Origin: Amoebophrya sp. A120
Taxonomy: Eukaryota > Sar > Dinophyceae > Syndiniales > Amoebophryaceae
NCBI GenBank assembly: GCA_905178155.1
Contig: CAJINV010000003.1
Span: forward strand, 11,229,737-11,293,736
Length of the DNA: 64,000 nt
Direction of reading: 5' to 3'
Shown: piece by piece, positions 44,046 through 54,500 of the stretch
Layout of the letters: each line of letters opens with the position of its first letter
How positions within the stretch are numbered: the first letter of the stretch is position 1
Notes under the pieces: generated by a model
The model's input: only the letters and a program-made list of their open reading frames with translations
What the model was told of the DNA's origin: nothing
Databases searched by the model: none
Made by a program: the position numbers and the translations under genes

Positions 44046-45186
44046 GGGGGAAAACCGGGCGTGGCGACGTGGGTTCCGCAGCAATTTTTGCAAGGCCACG
44101 CAAGTGGCCCCCTTAGGGCGGAAGGACGCCCCGCTGCTCTGTCTGACCAGCTTGTTGCAATAACAAAGCGCAGCGAGCGCGCAAAGCCCCGGCCGGGAGT
44201 TCGGCTCAACATTTCCCAAGAATTGCGAGAGCCGGCGCCGAGGGCTCCGCCTTGGCGCGCAGTGCGTGGGGTCCTTGCCAGCCAGGCTTTTTCGCCAACG
44301 TGCGGGCGCCTGGTCGGAATCAAGCAACAGAGAGAAGCAGCTGCGCCAACGCCATATCATGGCCGGCGCGCTCATTTATAAATTTGCAGCCTGTAGTGCT
44401 GGGCCTCGGGCTCGGGCGCTCCTGTTTTAAGTACAAATCTCGCAGCACTACAACCATGGTTCGACGGGCTCACCCAAATTGAAAGCGGCGCCCCCGATGC
44501 TGCACACAGTGAGGCCACAACACGCAAGGCGCCTCTCTCTGTGTCTGTCGTTGCGTCTGTGTGTGAGCAAGCTATAGCTTCGCCGCTCTGTAATTTCTGA
44601 CTGAAATAGAACACGGCAACGCAAGAAGAGCCACCGCGCCAAACCTCAGGCCGCTTTCGTTCATGGCCCGGCTGCCTCCTTGCGGATGGTCCTTTCTTTC
44701 GTTGCTTGCCTTTCCGCGCGCCCCACGCACCCCGTCCCCGCCCGGATATGTGCCTATGTCGAGCGCCCCGGCCCGGTTGGGCGGTGTTTTTCTTTGTGTA
44801 TGGCCTTTCTCCGGCGCCCGGCCGGGCGTGGGCCCGCCTGCGGCCCCTTTCAGACAGAAAGGCCCGCCTGCATGGGCCCCCCGCGGATCTTCCGTCTTGT
44901 TGGCGAAACAACAAAGGAGGCCGGGAAAGGGTTTCTGTTTGTTTCTAAGGGCGGCGCCCTTTTCTGGCCTCCCCGAATCCGCTTGGTAGGGCCAGTTGCG
45001 GGCCTGGCGGGCGCGCGGCCCTTTTGGAAAGTTTGGAGGCTATTTGGGGGCGGTCTAGAAATTTGGGCCTAGGGATGGAAAATGTAGAAAAGCTTCATAC
45101 CTATAACGTACTAGCTAGCATGGGCGGGCATTGTTCTGAGCAGGATGGCGCTCATTGTTTGCGATTTTTGGCGTCCCCACTAGTAT
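44046..45186. other. GC-rich intergenic sequence, no gene seen
   Basis: Long overlapping ORFs on both strands come from GC richness; none has a domain. It leads into copy 2 of the 0.7-kb repeat. Confidence 0.45.
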
Positions 45187-45893
45187 GTAGTGAGGTCACC
45201 GAACGGTTCTAACCGGGGAGTTTTTTTGCCACCTACCGTGAAAAACGGCCGGCAGTTTTGAAGCGGGCGGAAGTGTTTTTTGACAGAAAAAATTTTCAAT
45301 TATCAAGCGGCCGGGGCTTTGATATCAAACAAGCCCGAGCGGATTCTATCGATTCGCACTTGATAAAACGACGCAAAGGAGCCGCCAAAAGGGGCGCCCT
45401 TCTGAGGCGCCCACCGCCTTGGTTTCTAGCGATTTGGGGCGCCCAAAAAGGGGCGCGCAAAAAACTCGCCCAAAATCAGAACAGCGAAACAGCATGGCGC
45501 GGCCCCGATTTCGGAGCATTTTGGGCGGCCGCGAAAGTGGCCGCCTTTTCGCCGGTTTCAATCAGAGCCTGGGAAGCTTTGCAAAAAGCGCCGGCGCGAA
45601 AAATAAAAACGCGAAAAAGAAAAAGCGCCCCAGACGCGCAATACCAATCCGCATGCTATGGGCCCGATTTTTCTTCGCTTTTTGGGCGCCCTCCGTGGAA
45701 CCCGGATCGGCGCCATAGCATGGGGGCTGGGCTTCGGAAAGGAATTTCGAAGATTTGCCAAAATTTGCAACGTTTCTCGAGCGGCCGCCATACCGTGCGG
45801 CATAACGCTACTCACGGCGGTATGGCGGGCCCAGAAAAAGCAAAGCCGCGGCCAAGGCGGCGGCCGGCAAGAAAACGCCCACGACCTCACTAC
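45187..45893 (+). repeat. Dispersed about 0.7-kb repeat, copy 2
   Basis: Direct-repeat partner of 41116-41835, about 4.07 kb away. Begins GTAGTGAGGTCACCG and ends GACCTCACTAC, giving an 11-bp inverted terminal match. Clearly diverged from copy 1, so both are old. Confidence 0.75.
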
Positions 45894-46690
45894 CTCCGCC
45901 CCGGCGGCTATATTTGGTACGGTCGGACCGTGCTAGAAATGCAGCCAGCGACCGCGCTAGAAGTGCCTACGTGGGCGAGCAGGTGAATATATATCCAAAA
46001 AATGGGCCGCATACTTCCAATTTCGAAATATGCGGCCCAGGCCGCAGGGGGCGCCGGGATCAATGGGGCACGGAGAGAAAGAGCGAGGGACGGCGCCGGG
46101 GCCAAGTTGCCTAGCTAGCACAAAGCCCAGGGCGTTCACACGCGGACGGCAGCCCCGGCGAGAGCGGAGGGGCAAAACTTGCAGTGCCTAAAGTAATATA
46201 CCTCTCGTTCGACTTTACCTGTGGGCGCTTTTCTACTTGATTGAGCTAGCACCCTCGGCAGAAAGTCGCCCGGCAGATTTTTCATATTGCTCCGGCAAGA
46301 GTTCAAAGCCCTTGCCCCTGTGCCGGCCCCCATGCCGTGGGCGTGGATGAATGGCGCAAAGGTGTTGCGAACTAGGGAACGCAAACCGGTTTTGGGGTAG
46401 GGTTGGGGGATTAATAAATGCCGCGCGTTCGCTTGCAACCAAGAAAGGTTGCTGGCAGGCGGCTGCCGTTTTTTCTGAGGTCTCGCCGTCGCGACGGTAT
46501 CTCGCTCCCTCCGCGCGCAACCGGCGCACAGGTTCAGGCCTTGTGTGTCCATAGCGAGTGGGGACACCTGAGCGAGGGCGCAGCCGGGGAATAGAAGGCT
46601 GCTGCAGCTTGTGCTGCAATTACAAGGCTAAGACAGCTATGCTAAGCCGGGCACTCCGCCCGTCCTAGCAGAACAGCTGAACGCGCGCAC

Positions 46691-46804
46691 ATGATGTCGG
46701 CGGACAGGGGCACTGCTTTCATGATGATGGAACAATCACCAACATCCGTCGGCCACGAGGATTCAGATAGTTTCAGCTACAACACGAATACAGATAAAAT
46801 TTGA
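46691..46804 (+). CDS. Possible short first exon (37 codons)
   Basis: ATGATGTCGGCGGACAGG opens a 37-codon frame (MMSADRGTAF, MEQSPTSVGHEDS) ending TGA at 46802. It sits just upstream of the ORF at 46909-47374 and has protein-like composition, but no donor in the right phase links the two convincingly. Confidence 0.25.
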   Translation: MMSADRGTAFMMMEQSPTSVGHEDSDSFSYNTNTDKI

Positions 46805-46908
46805 ATTAGAAAAGATAAACATAAAGAAGGGAAAAATAAAGAACAAAGAGCCTCCTACTTCGGCTTCTCTTAAAACCAAAAGCAACTATTTACGCGCGCG
46901 CCCAATAG

Positions 46909-47374
46909 AAAAAGCTTCGGAACCCACGGCGTCGCGCTCGGTTTTCCTCACCAAGGAGCGGTCTGGGACCAGATCACCAAAAACCCAATTGCGAAGAAGG
47001 CCCTTGACAAATGGGCCAAGGGGAAAAAGCGTGGAGCAGACATGTTGAAAAAATTGAGGAGGTGGATCATTCTCGCCCGCAGTGACCGCCATCAACCGCC
47101 CTCATTTAAAGCGCTCGCCTCGACCATTTTCAAGAGGAAGGGCTCCACTCTCACAGCAAGCCATAGGCATGGCCACGACATCAAACTCATTAAGAGGATG
47201 CACACGGCCGCCCAGGTGATGGGGCGCTTTCTGAAGGATGTCGAGCGCGCAGCAAAAATGGCGGCGGAAACCGAACAACGGACCGGCTCGAAGGCGGAAG
47301 CCGAAGCGGCGTCACTACTTGAGCTGGGGATCTTGTCAGCGGATTTTATGAAAAATGCCTGCGAGTCCTATTAG
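46909..47374 (+). CDS. Helical Lys/Arg-rich protein exon, unknown family
   Basis: The frame is open from about 46872 with no ATG until 47042; CCCAATAG just before 46909 could be an acceptor. It reads VWDQITKNPIAKKALDKWAK, then a basic helical segment and an Ala/Glu-rich helix (ERAAKMAAETEQ), ending at TAG 47372. Unrecognised. It lies on the same strand 1.2 kb upstream of the 48.6-kb gene and could be its 5-prime part, but no junction was found. Confidence 0.4.
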
Positions 47375-47737
47375 ACCCGCACTACAGCAATCGCATTGGT
47401 CCTGTCGCTCGTACTGGTCGCCCCCTTTTGGCGTGGCGCCAGGGCCCCGCCCAAGATGACCTGCCCAGCGGCCTGCGCCGCTTAGTCTACCCCGCTCGCG
47501 TCGCCGCCCCTTCGCATCTTGGAAAGTCGTGGTCGCATCGAGCGACCAAATGCTCACTAGTAGTAGGGGAACACCTACGCTTTGCGCTTTATCAGGCACT
47601 TCTTGCACGTTGTGCTCCGGCTTTCGCCACGTGGGACCCCGTGGGCAGAAGAGAGGCACTTATCCACACACGCGCCGCGCCCATTTCTAGCTAGGTACAA
47701 TCTAGGTTGTCTTCTTATTCATTTTCAATCGAGCCAC

Positions 47738-47890
47738 TCCTAGGCTTAGGCTTAGGTAGGCCGCCACGGCCGCCGGCACGGGATCGCTGTCGACGGCGAC
47801 GCGTCCGTCTCCCCTTCGATCTCCGACTTCTTCGGCTGCACAAGTTCGATCCGGAAGTGTTTAGTTTAGGTTTCAGGGTTTACGTTTAGG
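47738..47890. repeat. Telomere-like dispersed repeat, copy 1
   Basis: GGCTTAGGCTTAGGTAGGCC at one end and GTTTAGTTTAGGTTTCAGGGT at the other, around a core with CCGGCACGGGAT. Copy 2 at 59525-59668 has the same layout with cleaner TTTAGG/TTTAGGG units. TTTAGGG is the telomere repeat reported for dinoflagellates and plants. Confidence 0.65.
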
Positions 47891-48528
47891 CCGCGCTGAT
47901 TCATTTTCAATCGACCCACTCTATAGGATGCGCACGCCCACAATGTTCAGCTCGCTACGCGCCCACAATGTTCAGCTCGCTACGTTCGCTACGCTCCTAC
48001 CCTAGGATTTTAGTTTCCAATATGAAAAACCGCGCCTGTAGTGTGGCTTTCGACAGAGAAAAATAAAAATCGGCGCACGCTAGCTGGTGGTGTGATCGCT
48101 TTCAAGTACTTACGCCCGTATAGAGCGCTACTGCTCCAGGGTAGGGGCGCCATTCCATCAATAAAACCGCTTCGCGCTGCATTCTAAGGGAACTGGTCAG
48201 TGAATGGAAGTAGACACGTAACAGGATCAGTTAGCGCCGAAATAAATCCGTCAAAGTCGTCCCGGTCAGAGAGGACGAGGATCAGAGCACGCCTCAAGGG
48301 CTGGCGCGCGCGCTCGTCTTGCGTCATCGCTGAGGGGCAGGCGAATGCCCTACGTAGATCGCAGCAGCAGGCGCGTGCTCGCGTATCCTCTAGCGGCAGC
48401 GTGGTCGGAATGTGTTGAAGGGGGCCGGCAGCAGCCAGCCACTCACTGCGCTCGTATGGGGCTCGTATAGGTCCGACTGCTCGTATCTGTTGGGCGCCTC
48501 GTATTGGCCTTGCGTTCTCATAAAATAA
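47891..48528. other. Intergenic or intronic, no gene seen
   Basis: Includes a short duplication of CGCCCACAATGTTCAGCTCG around 47933-47985. No domain or convincing ORF. Confidence 0.4.
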
Positions 48529-48576
48529 AAATCCACTTCGTGGTCACTGGCATCCGTAGGGCACGACTTGTGGAAT

Positions 48577-51500
48577 ATGGTCACGAGCGCAGTCCAGGCC
48601 ATTCAGACTATGACTTCAAAGCTCGCGGAGTTCTTCGGTAAATTGCTTACGTGGGTATTTCCCCCAGAAACGGATGACTCAGAAAAGAGCGGAGTAGCAA
48701 TGAAATCCTTATCCGCCCCCCCGGCGGATAGAATTAAGCGGGGGGGTGGCCCCTCCCGGTTTTTCCGCCGGCGGGCTGTCCTTCCGGAATAGGCCCTATG
48801 AATTGGCTTGGCCCCGGCGCCGTTTTGTATTTGTTGAGGCCGAGGAGCCCCGGGTAGACACACAGAACGTTGCCGGTGCTTCCGACCGGCTTGTCCAACG
48901 CGATAAACACACAGGAAACTGCCAAACCACGTCGCACCATGTGGATTGATGGAAGAGCAAGAAAATAAAGAGCCGCAGCACGCCAGTGCCTGCCACGCAA
49001 GCAAGCAAAGCAAGGCGTTAGGGCGTGGCTTTGAGAATTATCCACGCGCAGAAACTAGATAGTCGCGCATGTCCTTGCATCCTGTGCAAAAGTATCGCAC
49101 TCGTATAAATGCTACCGCTTTTTTTGCATGAAGCCACTTAGAAGTTGGTGGGAGGTTGTTGGGAAGTCGGTGGCGAAGTTGGTGAGAAGCAGGCGGCGAA
49201 GTTGTTGCGAAGTCCGTGAGAAGTGGCGGCACGTGTTGGCGTCGTCATCGCCTCGGCCGAGTGTCGCGGCACGTCACTCCGCCGCGGCGCGTTCTATCCC
49301 CCTCGCTGCTTGCCGCTGCAGCTGCAAGGGCTGGAAAGAGCTGCGCTGTAGGTAAATAGAAAGACGGCCACTGCCGTTTTTCTTTTAATTTATTTGCAAC
49401 GCTGCTCGACCAGCTCGCGCGACGGCTCCACGCACGAGACCATACAAAAGAGGCGGCAGAAGCTGCATCTGTGATGGCTGCACGCGCAGACGCCTTTCTG
49501 ATGGTTGTGCGCGCGCGACGATGTGGTGCTGCACGTCGCGCGGGCGCTGAAGTTATCCATTTATATAATTAATTGCTGGACTTTGAACACGCCTGCCACA
49601 CTGAGTGACTAAAGCCTCTACCTAAGCAGGTCCCTCAATCATTTCGAGCGCTTCAATCTCTCAGCAGACCGGGCGAAAGCCTCTGGCTGCGTTGCATCCT
49701 GAGGCAGGGCGCAACGTCATTCAAATTCATCGCATGGAACTGCCCCGATCCTGGTCAGAGTCAAGTGGCTAAAAAGCATGGGAGTACCCCCCTCAATGCT
49801 GTCGGTATAGTGCTCAACCCTAACGGGAGCCAACCCCCTTCAGGGTGGCCATTCTGAACCTCTAGACCGAGCGGAGTCCCTTCATTTCGTTACGATCGTG
49901 ATGGCTTTGCCTTCGTAGTATTTGGGGGACTCGGGTCAAATGGCGAAGAGATTCCTTAGGGATCTAGCTAGTTCAGGCCATTCCGGTCTTGTCATTTCAT
50001 TGGGAGCAGGCATCTCAGATCGTCTCGAGAAGCTTCAGGCATGGTTGTGAGAGGGTTCTGATCACATGACCAACATTAATTGCGGAGCTACGTATAATCA
50101 ATTAAAGCTAACGAGTTTCGCAATTAATAACAAACGGGCTTTGTTTTCTTTCGCTAAAAAACGCAGTCTTGCGTGAAGCCTACGCGGTTTATAAAAATTT
50201 TTTCACTCGAACTTCTCAACAGCTTCTCAACAACTTCTTCACAAACATCGCCACGAACATCCGACCAGCTTCCCGAATTTTTACAGGCTTCATGCAATTA
50301 ATTTTTACGAGAAAATCTGCTCTGACAAATTAATTGCGTGACGCCTCCAAAAGATCACTTGCGGGAGCCCGAAAGCTTTCAGCGGCAAGGCGCGGCCGAA
50401 GTATGCACAACCAAGCTTAGTTATTCGCGACTGCGCAAGCGGCCACGAATCGAGATGCAGGAAACCCTTGAGACATCGCCTGCAGGCTGGTAAAGAAATC
50501 CGCGCGCCTACAATTCAAATCCGCATCAATTCCCCGAACAAACTCAAACCCGACCGCCGACTCCCGCCAACTTCTCAGCATCGGGCTGGGAAGTTGGTGA
50601 AAAGGCTGGGGGGAAGTTGGTGGGAAGTTGGTTAGAAATACGCGAGAAGCTGGCGAGAAGTTGGCGAGATGTTTGGCGCAGAAAAAAGGGGGATCTATAC
50701 GAGTGCGATACTTTTGCACAGGATACCTTGGGCCCTTCTATCTAGGCTATCTACCCGGAAAAGCTCCGACGTGCCATGTCGGGGCTTTTTTGGGTTTGTC
50801 AATACATAGATGCTCGGGCATCATCGCGGGGCAGGTAATAGCTATCCACAGATCGGGGTCGCACAAACATCGAGGACGTGCACAGGCTGGGGACTGGTCG
50901 CAGGCGCAGGCACCTTGTCGGGGCTGCAACCAAGGTGCCGCTACCTCCCAAAAACCCCGCGCAAGAAATTAATCAGCACCCAGCCCGCAACGCACGCCCG
51001 TGCAGGGGCCCGGCCGGCGCTGCTGCCCCATCCCCGGCGCCTAGGCGCAATGAATGTCGCGCGGCGTGGCGGCCGGGGGTGGTAGCGGGGGTGGTAGCGG
51101 GCTCGCTGCGGCTTGCCCAGATTGATTCACAATCCGCCGCGCTCGGCCCCGAGGCCTGTGCGGCGGGAAAACCTCACTGGGGCACGAGAAGGGAACGAAG
51201 TGAGAAAGCCGGGAACGGGAACCGAGACGAGAAAACGAGACGCCGCACGGGCCTCGAGGCGGGCCCGTTTCGTTTGTTTTTCCCATTTCGGGCGGGCACT
51301 TGCGCAGCGTCGGAAAGCTAGAGCACATAGGCCGGCAGCGGCATGAAAAAAAAAAAGCCGGCGAACAAAACTAGAGCGGGCCAGGCTGCCCCTGTCGCCG
51401 GCCCACGCGACCCATCAACATCTCAGTGAAAAAACACGGCCAGCAGGGCGGGAGTTATTACTTAGCGCGCGCCGTGGCAAATATGTCAGCAGTACGGCCC

Positions 51501-54500
51501 GGCGCGGGGGCCAGGAAATGGCTGCCCCCCCCGCCCGAGGGCCTGTCCCGGTAGAATATAAATGAGTCGAGCACACCACCAGGGGGAATTTTACCAAACA
51601 CGGCGCGCGGCATTTATTAGAGCCGGCCCCGGAGTGCGCACGCAGGCGCGCAGCCTCGGGCGTTGTTGTGGAGCGGCCTGTCCCGGTGCGTGGCCCGATT
51701 GCCTGCAAAAGCAGGCAAGCTCATGGCGGGCGGCTTGGGTTTGCGCAGGTGCACCCCTTCGAAGGCGAGCGCGCGCAAACGAAAAACCCTGGGCGGACCC
51801 GGCGCCGCTAGCTGCAGCAATGTGCGCCCCAGAGCAAAGCGACATGGCCTAGCAAGTTGGCACACAGCTCGAAAGCGCGAGGCGAGGGAGCCCGTTGGCC
51901 CTCGCGTTGCATCTGATAGGATTTTACTGCTGTGGAGCAACTTCGGGCATTGCTATTTGCTTGGCCATTTCTTGCGTGGCGAATTTCCCAAGCGCTTTCG
52001 CCTTTTGTGTGGCGGATAAATATCCGCTGGCGTGTCTTCATTTCGCCGAAATCAATCCCGGCAGTGTTGTCACTTCAGTGTGGCCACTTCAAACGCAGCG
52101 CCTGCTACTTTTCACAGAAACATCACAAAGGCCGCCGGCGTCATGCCGTCCGTCGGTCTTTGTGGTGCTTGGAAATCTGCCCGCAGCATGCCGCATGCCT
52201 TGGGTATATCAAGGCCTGGCCTGGCCTATCCGCCCCTGGCCTATCCGCCGGGGGGGGCGGATAAGGATTTCACTGCTACTCCACTCAAGCGCCGCGGTGG
52301 TCATCCGCTCGGTGGTCGACGCCGTGGCTCCCGCGGGTACATTAGAAAGCCTGGCGAAGTCTGTGTTGAGAACCTTCGCGGGCGATATGGCACGGTCGCT
52401 GGGTCTCTCGGACGTTGTCGATAATATCGTGGACGTTGTCGACAGTATGCCCCTCAATGTCGGAAAAATCATGCTGAGCATAGCGCAAGACTTTATGAAC
52501 GAGGTTGCGGGACAGGTTTACAGAGGTGTGCGCGAGGGGCTCACTATAACCGAGAGTACAGAACAAAGCAATCTGGACGAAGCGCAACAGAAATTCGCAG
52601 ACGAAAAGAAAAGGGAGAGGCAAGGGAAGGGAGACAACGAGAACGACAAACAGAGGAAGAAACGCCAAGGCAGCAAGAAGAAAGAAACGGCTTCCACGAA
52701 ACCCAGAGGTAAGGCGGACATGCCCGGGCGATGTTTCATTCTATTTGGTAGCTTCAGAGAAGTTCCACCAAGCGATGGAAAGTGTAAAAAAGCAGCATAG
52801 AAGCTATAAAGTGCTGGCTAGCATGGTCAGACGCTCTAATAAATAGCAGCAGGAGCAGCGCGGCCAATGTGAATGTCGTGAATATTTTGCATTTTTTGCC
52901 GTGCTAGCTAGCACGGTCGAAGCGTGGTAGGATTAGGAAACCCGCCAAAAACAGGAGCGCAGCAGAGTAGCCAGCTGTTGGTGGTTGGTTTGCACTTTTT
53001 GCGCAGGTCCGTAGCACGGCCTGGGCGTGCTGCGAAAGAGGCTAAAAGTCGGAAATTTTTCCCGTCCCCGCGGCCGGATCGGATTTTCGCAGTCCACGAA
53101 ATACAAAACGCCTTTTGCAAAGATCCGCTACCTAGGCCGGCGATTTTCGAAAAATGCACGCGCTGCTAGCGCGACAAATGCCAACGCTGGCGCCTTTGCT
53201 TTTCGCAACTGGCTGAAATTCTCGCAATTTTCCCTGCGAAGCGGTTGCCCGGCTTGGCGCCTCCGCCACGTCCCGGCTGGGAGGGTGCATGGTGCTCGGC
53301 GCGTGCTGATAGCGCCTATGCGGGCAAAAGAGCGAGCACATGCCCACAAAGCGGAGTATCTATATACTCGAAAAGCCCCACACTCATGCGCCCACTTTTT
53401 TGCGCGCGTACGCGCTAGCAGCGCCAGCGCGCGGCGACTGGTATTAAATCGGTTGCGCGGCCGCCCGTTCTCGGCGCGACGCCTTTCGATTATTTCGGGC
53501 CGACAGTCCGAAAATAAGTAAAAGCCCTTTCGAGGTCGAGCGAATACGTGTCACCGCGTGACGTGCCTACGAGCGCAAAAAATGGACAGACACAGAGCCA
53601 CTCCCTCAGCCGCGTTCGGAGGTGCCATGGATTTGACCCCTGTCGTGCTAAAAGGAAATACGTATTGCAGGAATCGCATACGTGTCCGATTTGCGCGCAG
53701 GATGTTAAGCGTTTTCGCGGTCGCGCCAATGCGGCCCAGTCGCGAGGGTTGCTGGAATTCCGGAACTTTTGAAGGTTGGGGCCTATTTCTTAGCATGGTT
53801 CCTTCGGCCGTGCTAGAAATAGGCCTCAGATTCGCAATTAAAGCGCATGGCCTCGCTTGCGCGACCGCAGTGCCGTGCCAGCTAGTACTTTATGCCATAT
53901 GACAAGTATAAAACTTTTTGCGGTTTTCCGACCATAGTTCGACCGTAGGTGGTCACGCCCCCGACTATCTGCCCGCGCGCGCGCGCGCCCCCTGCCCCTG
54001 CTGGACCTTCTGTGCGCGCGCGGGCGCGATTGTGTGCGCACACAGGACCACAAAAGAGGAGTCTCCGTGCGCGCACGCAAATAAGGGTCTGCGCTTCCGC
54101 ATCAAGCTCAAATCTTCGCGCCAAATCGCGCGCGCGCGCGGGCGCGTGCAGAACTACCGCCGGCACACGTTGCGCCTTAGGCAATTTCCGCGGCGCGCCT
54201 CCGCTTGTGCAGCCGAAAACGGATGCGCAAGACCGGTCCCGGTCGTTGGTGGGTGTGTGTTGTGCCAGACACAGGGCGTTCGATCGAAGGGGGTCGCCCG
54301 CGGTCTTCTGAATCTCACTCTCAGCATTTGACAATAAGAATCGAACTGCTTCGCCAAAATCCGGAACGCAGCCACGCACAAGCTAGCAACTAGAAAGAAG
54401 GAACGCGCGGGCCTGTCGACCTGACGCTGACCAGGGGTCCTGGCGGTGTTCCGGTTAAGCAACAAAGTGCCGCAGGCTGCTCCGCCAGAGATGGGGAGAC

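Larger units (their letters stand above)
49078..50725. mobile_element. Nested 1.65-kb element (family C-like), perfect duplication CCTTG
   Basis: Ends CATCCTGTGCAAAAGTATCG and CGATACTTTTGCACAGGATA are inverted repeats of about 30 bp, extending to CACTCGTATA. Flanked by CCTTG at 49073-49077 and 50726-50730. The terminal motif resembles TATCCTGTGTAAAAACG of family C. The interior (about 49356-50416) has no ORF of 60 codons. Confidence 0.85.
48682..52282 (+). mobile_element. 3.6-kb intron element with 41-bp inverted repeats
   Basis: GGAGTAGCAATGAAATCC...CGGCGGATAG at 48691-48731 matches in reverse at 52241-52282. ACTCA flanks both sides (48677-48681, 52283-52287), although nine extra bases lie between the left ACTCA and the inverted repeat. 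Excision joins FPPETDDS to SAAVVIRSVV in frame. No transposase ORF is recognisable inside, and a second element (49078-50725) is inserted within it. Confidence 0.75.

Noticed and set aside
49560-50110. Ribosomal RNA fragment
   Set aside because: I compared it with conserved rRNA motifs from memory and could not place any; kept only as an ORF-free, possibly structured region.
50764-50794. Rho-independent terminator
   Set aside because: The hairpin plus T-run has the right look, but the window is eukaryotic and no gene ends there.
51895-52282. Upstream part of the ORF running into the 52.3-kb exon
   Set aside because: This part lies inside the 3.6-kb element, including its right inverted repeat; only sequence from 52288 on fits the host gene.
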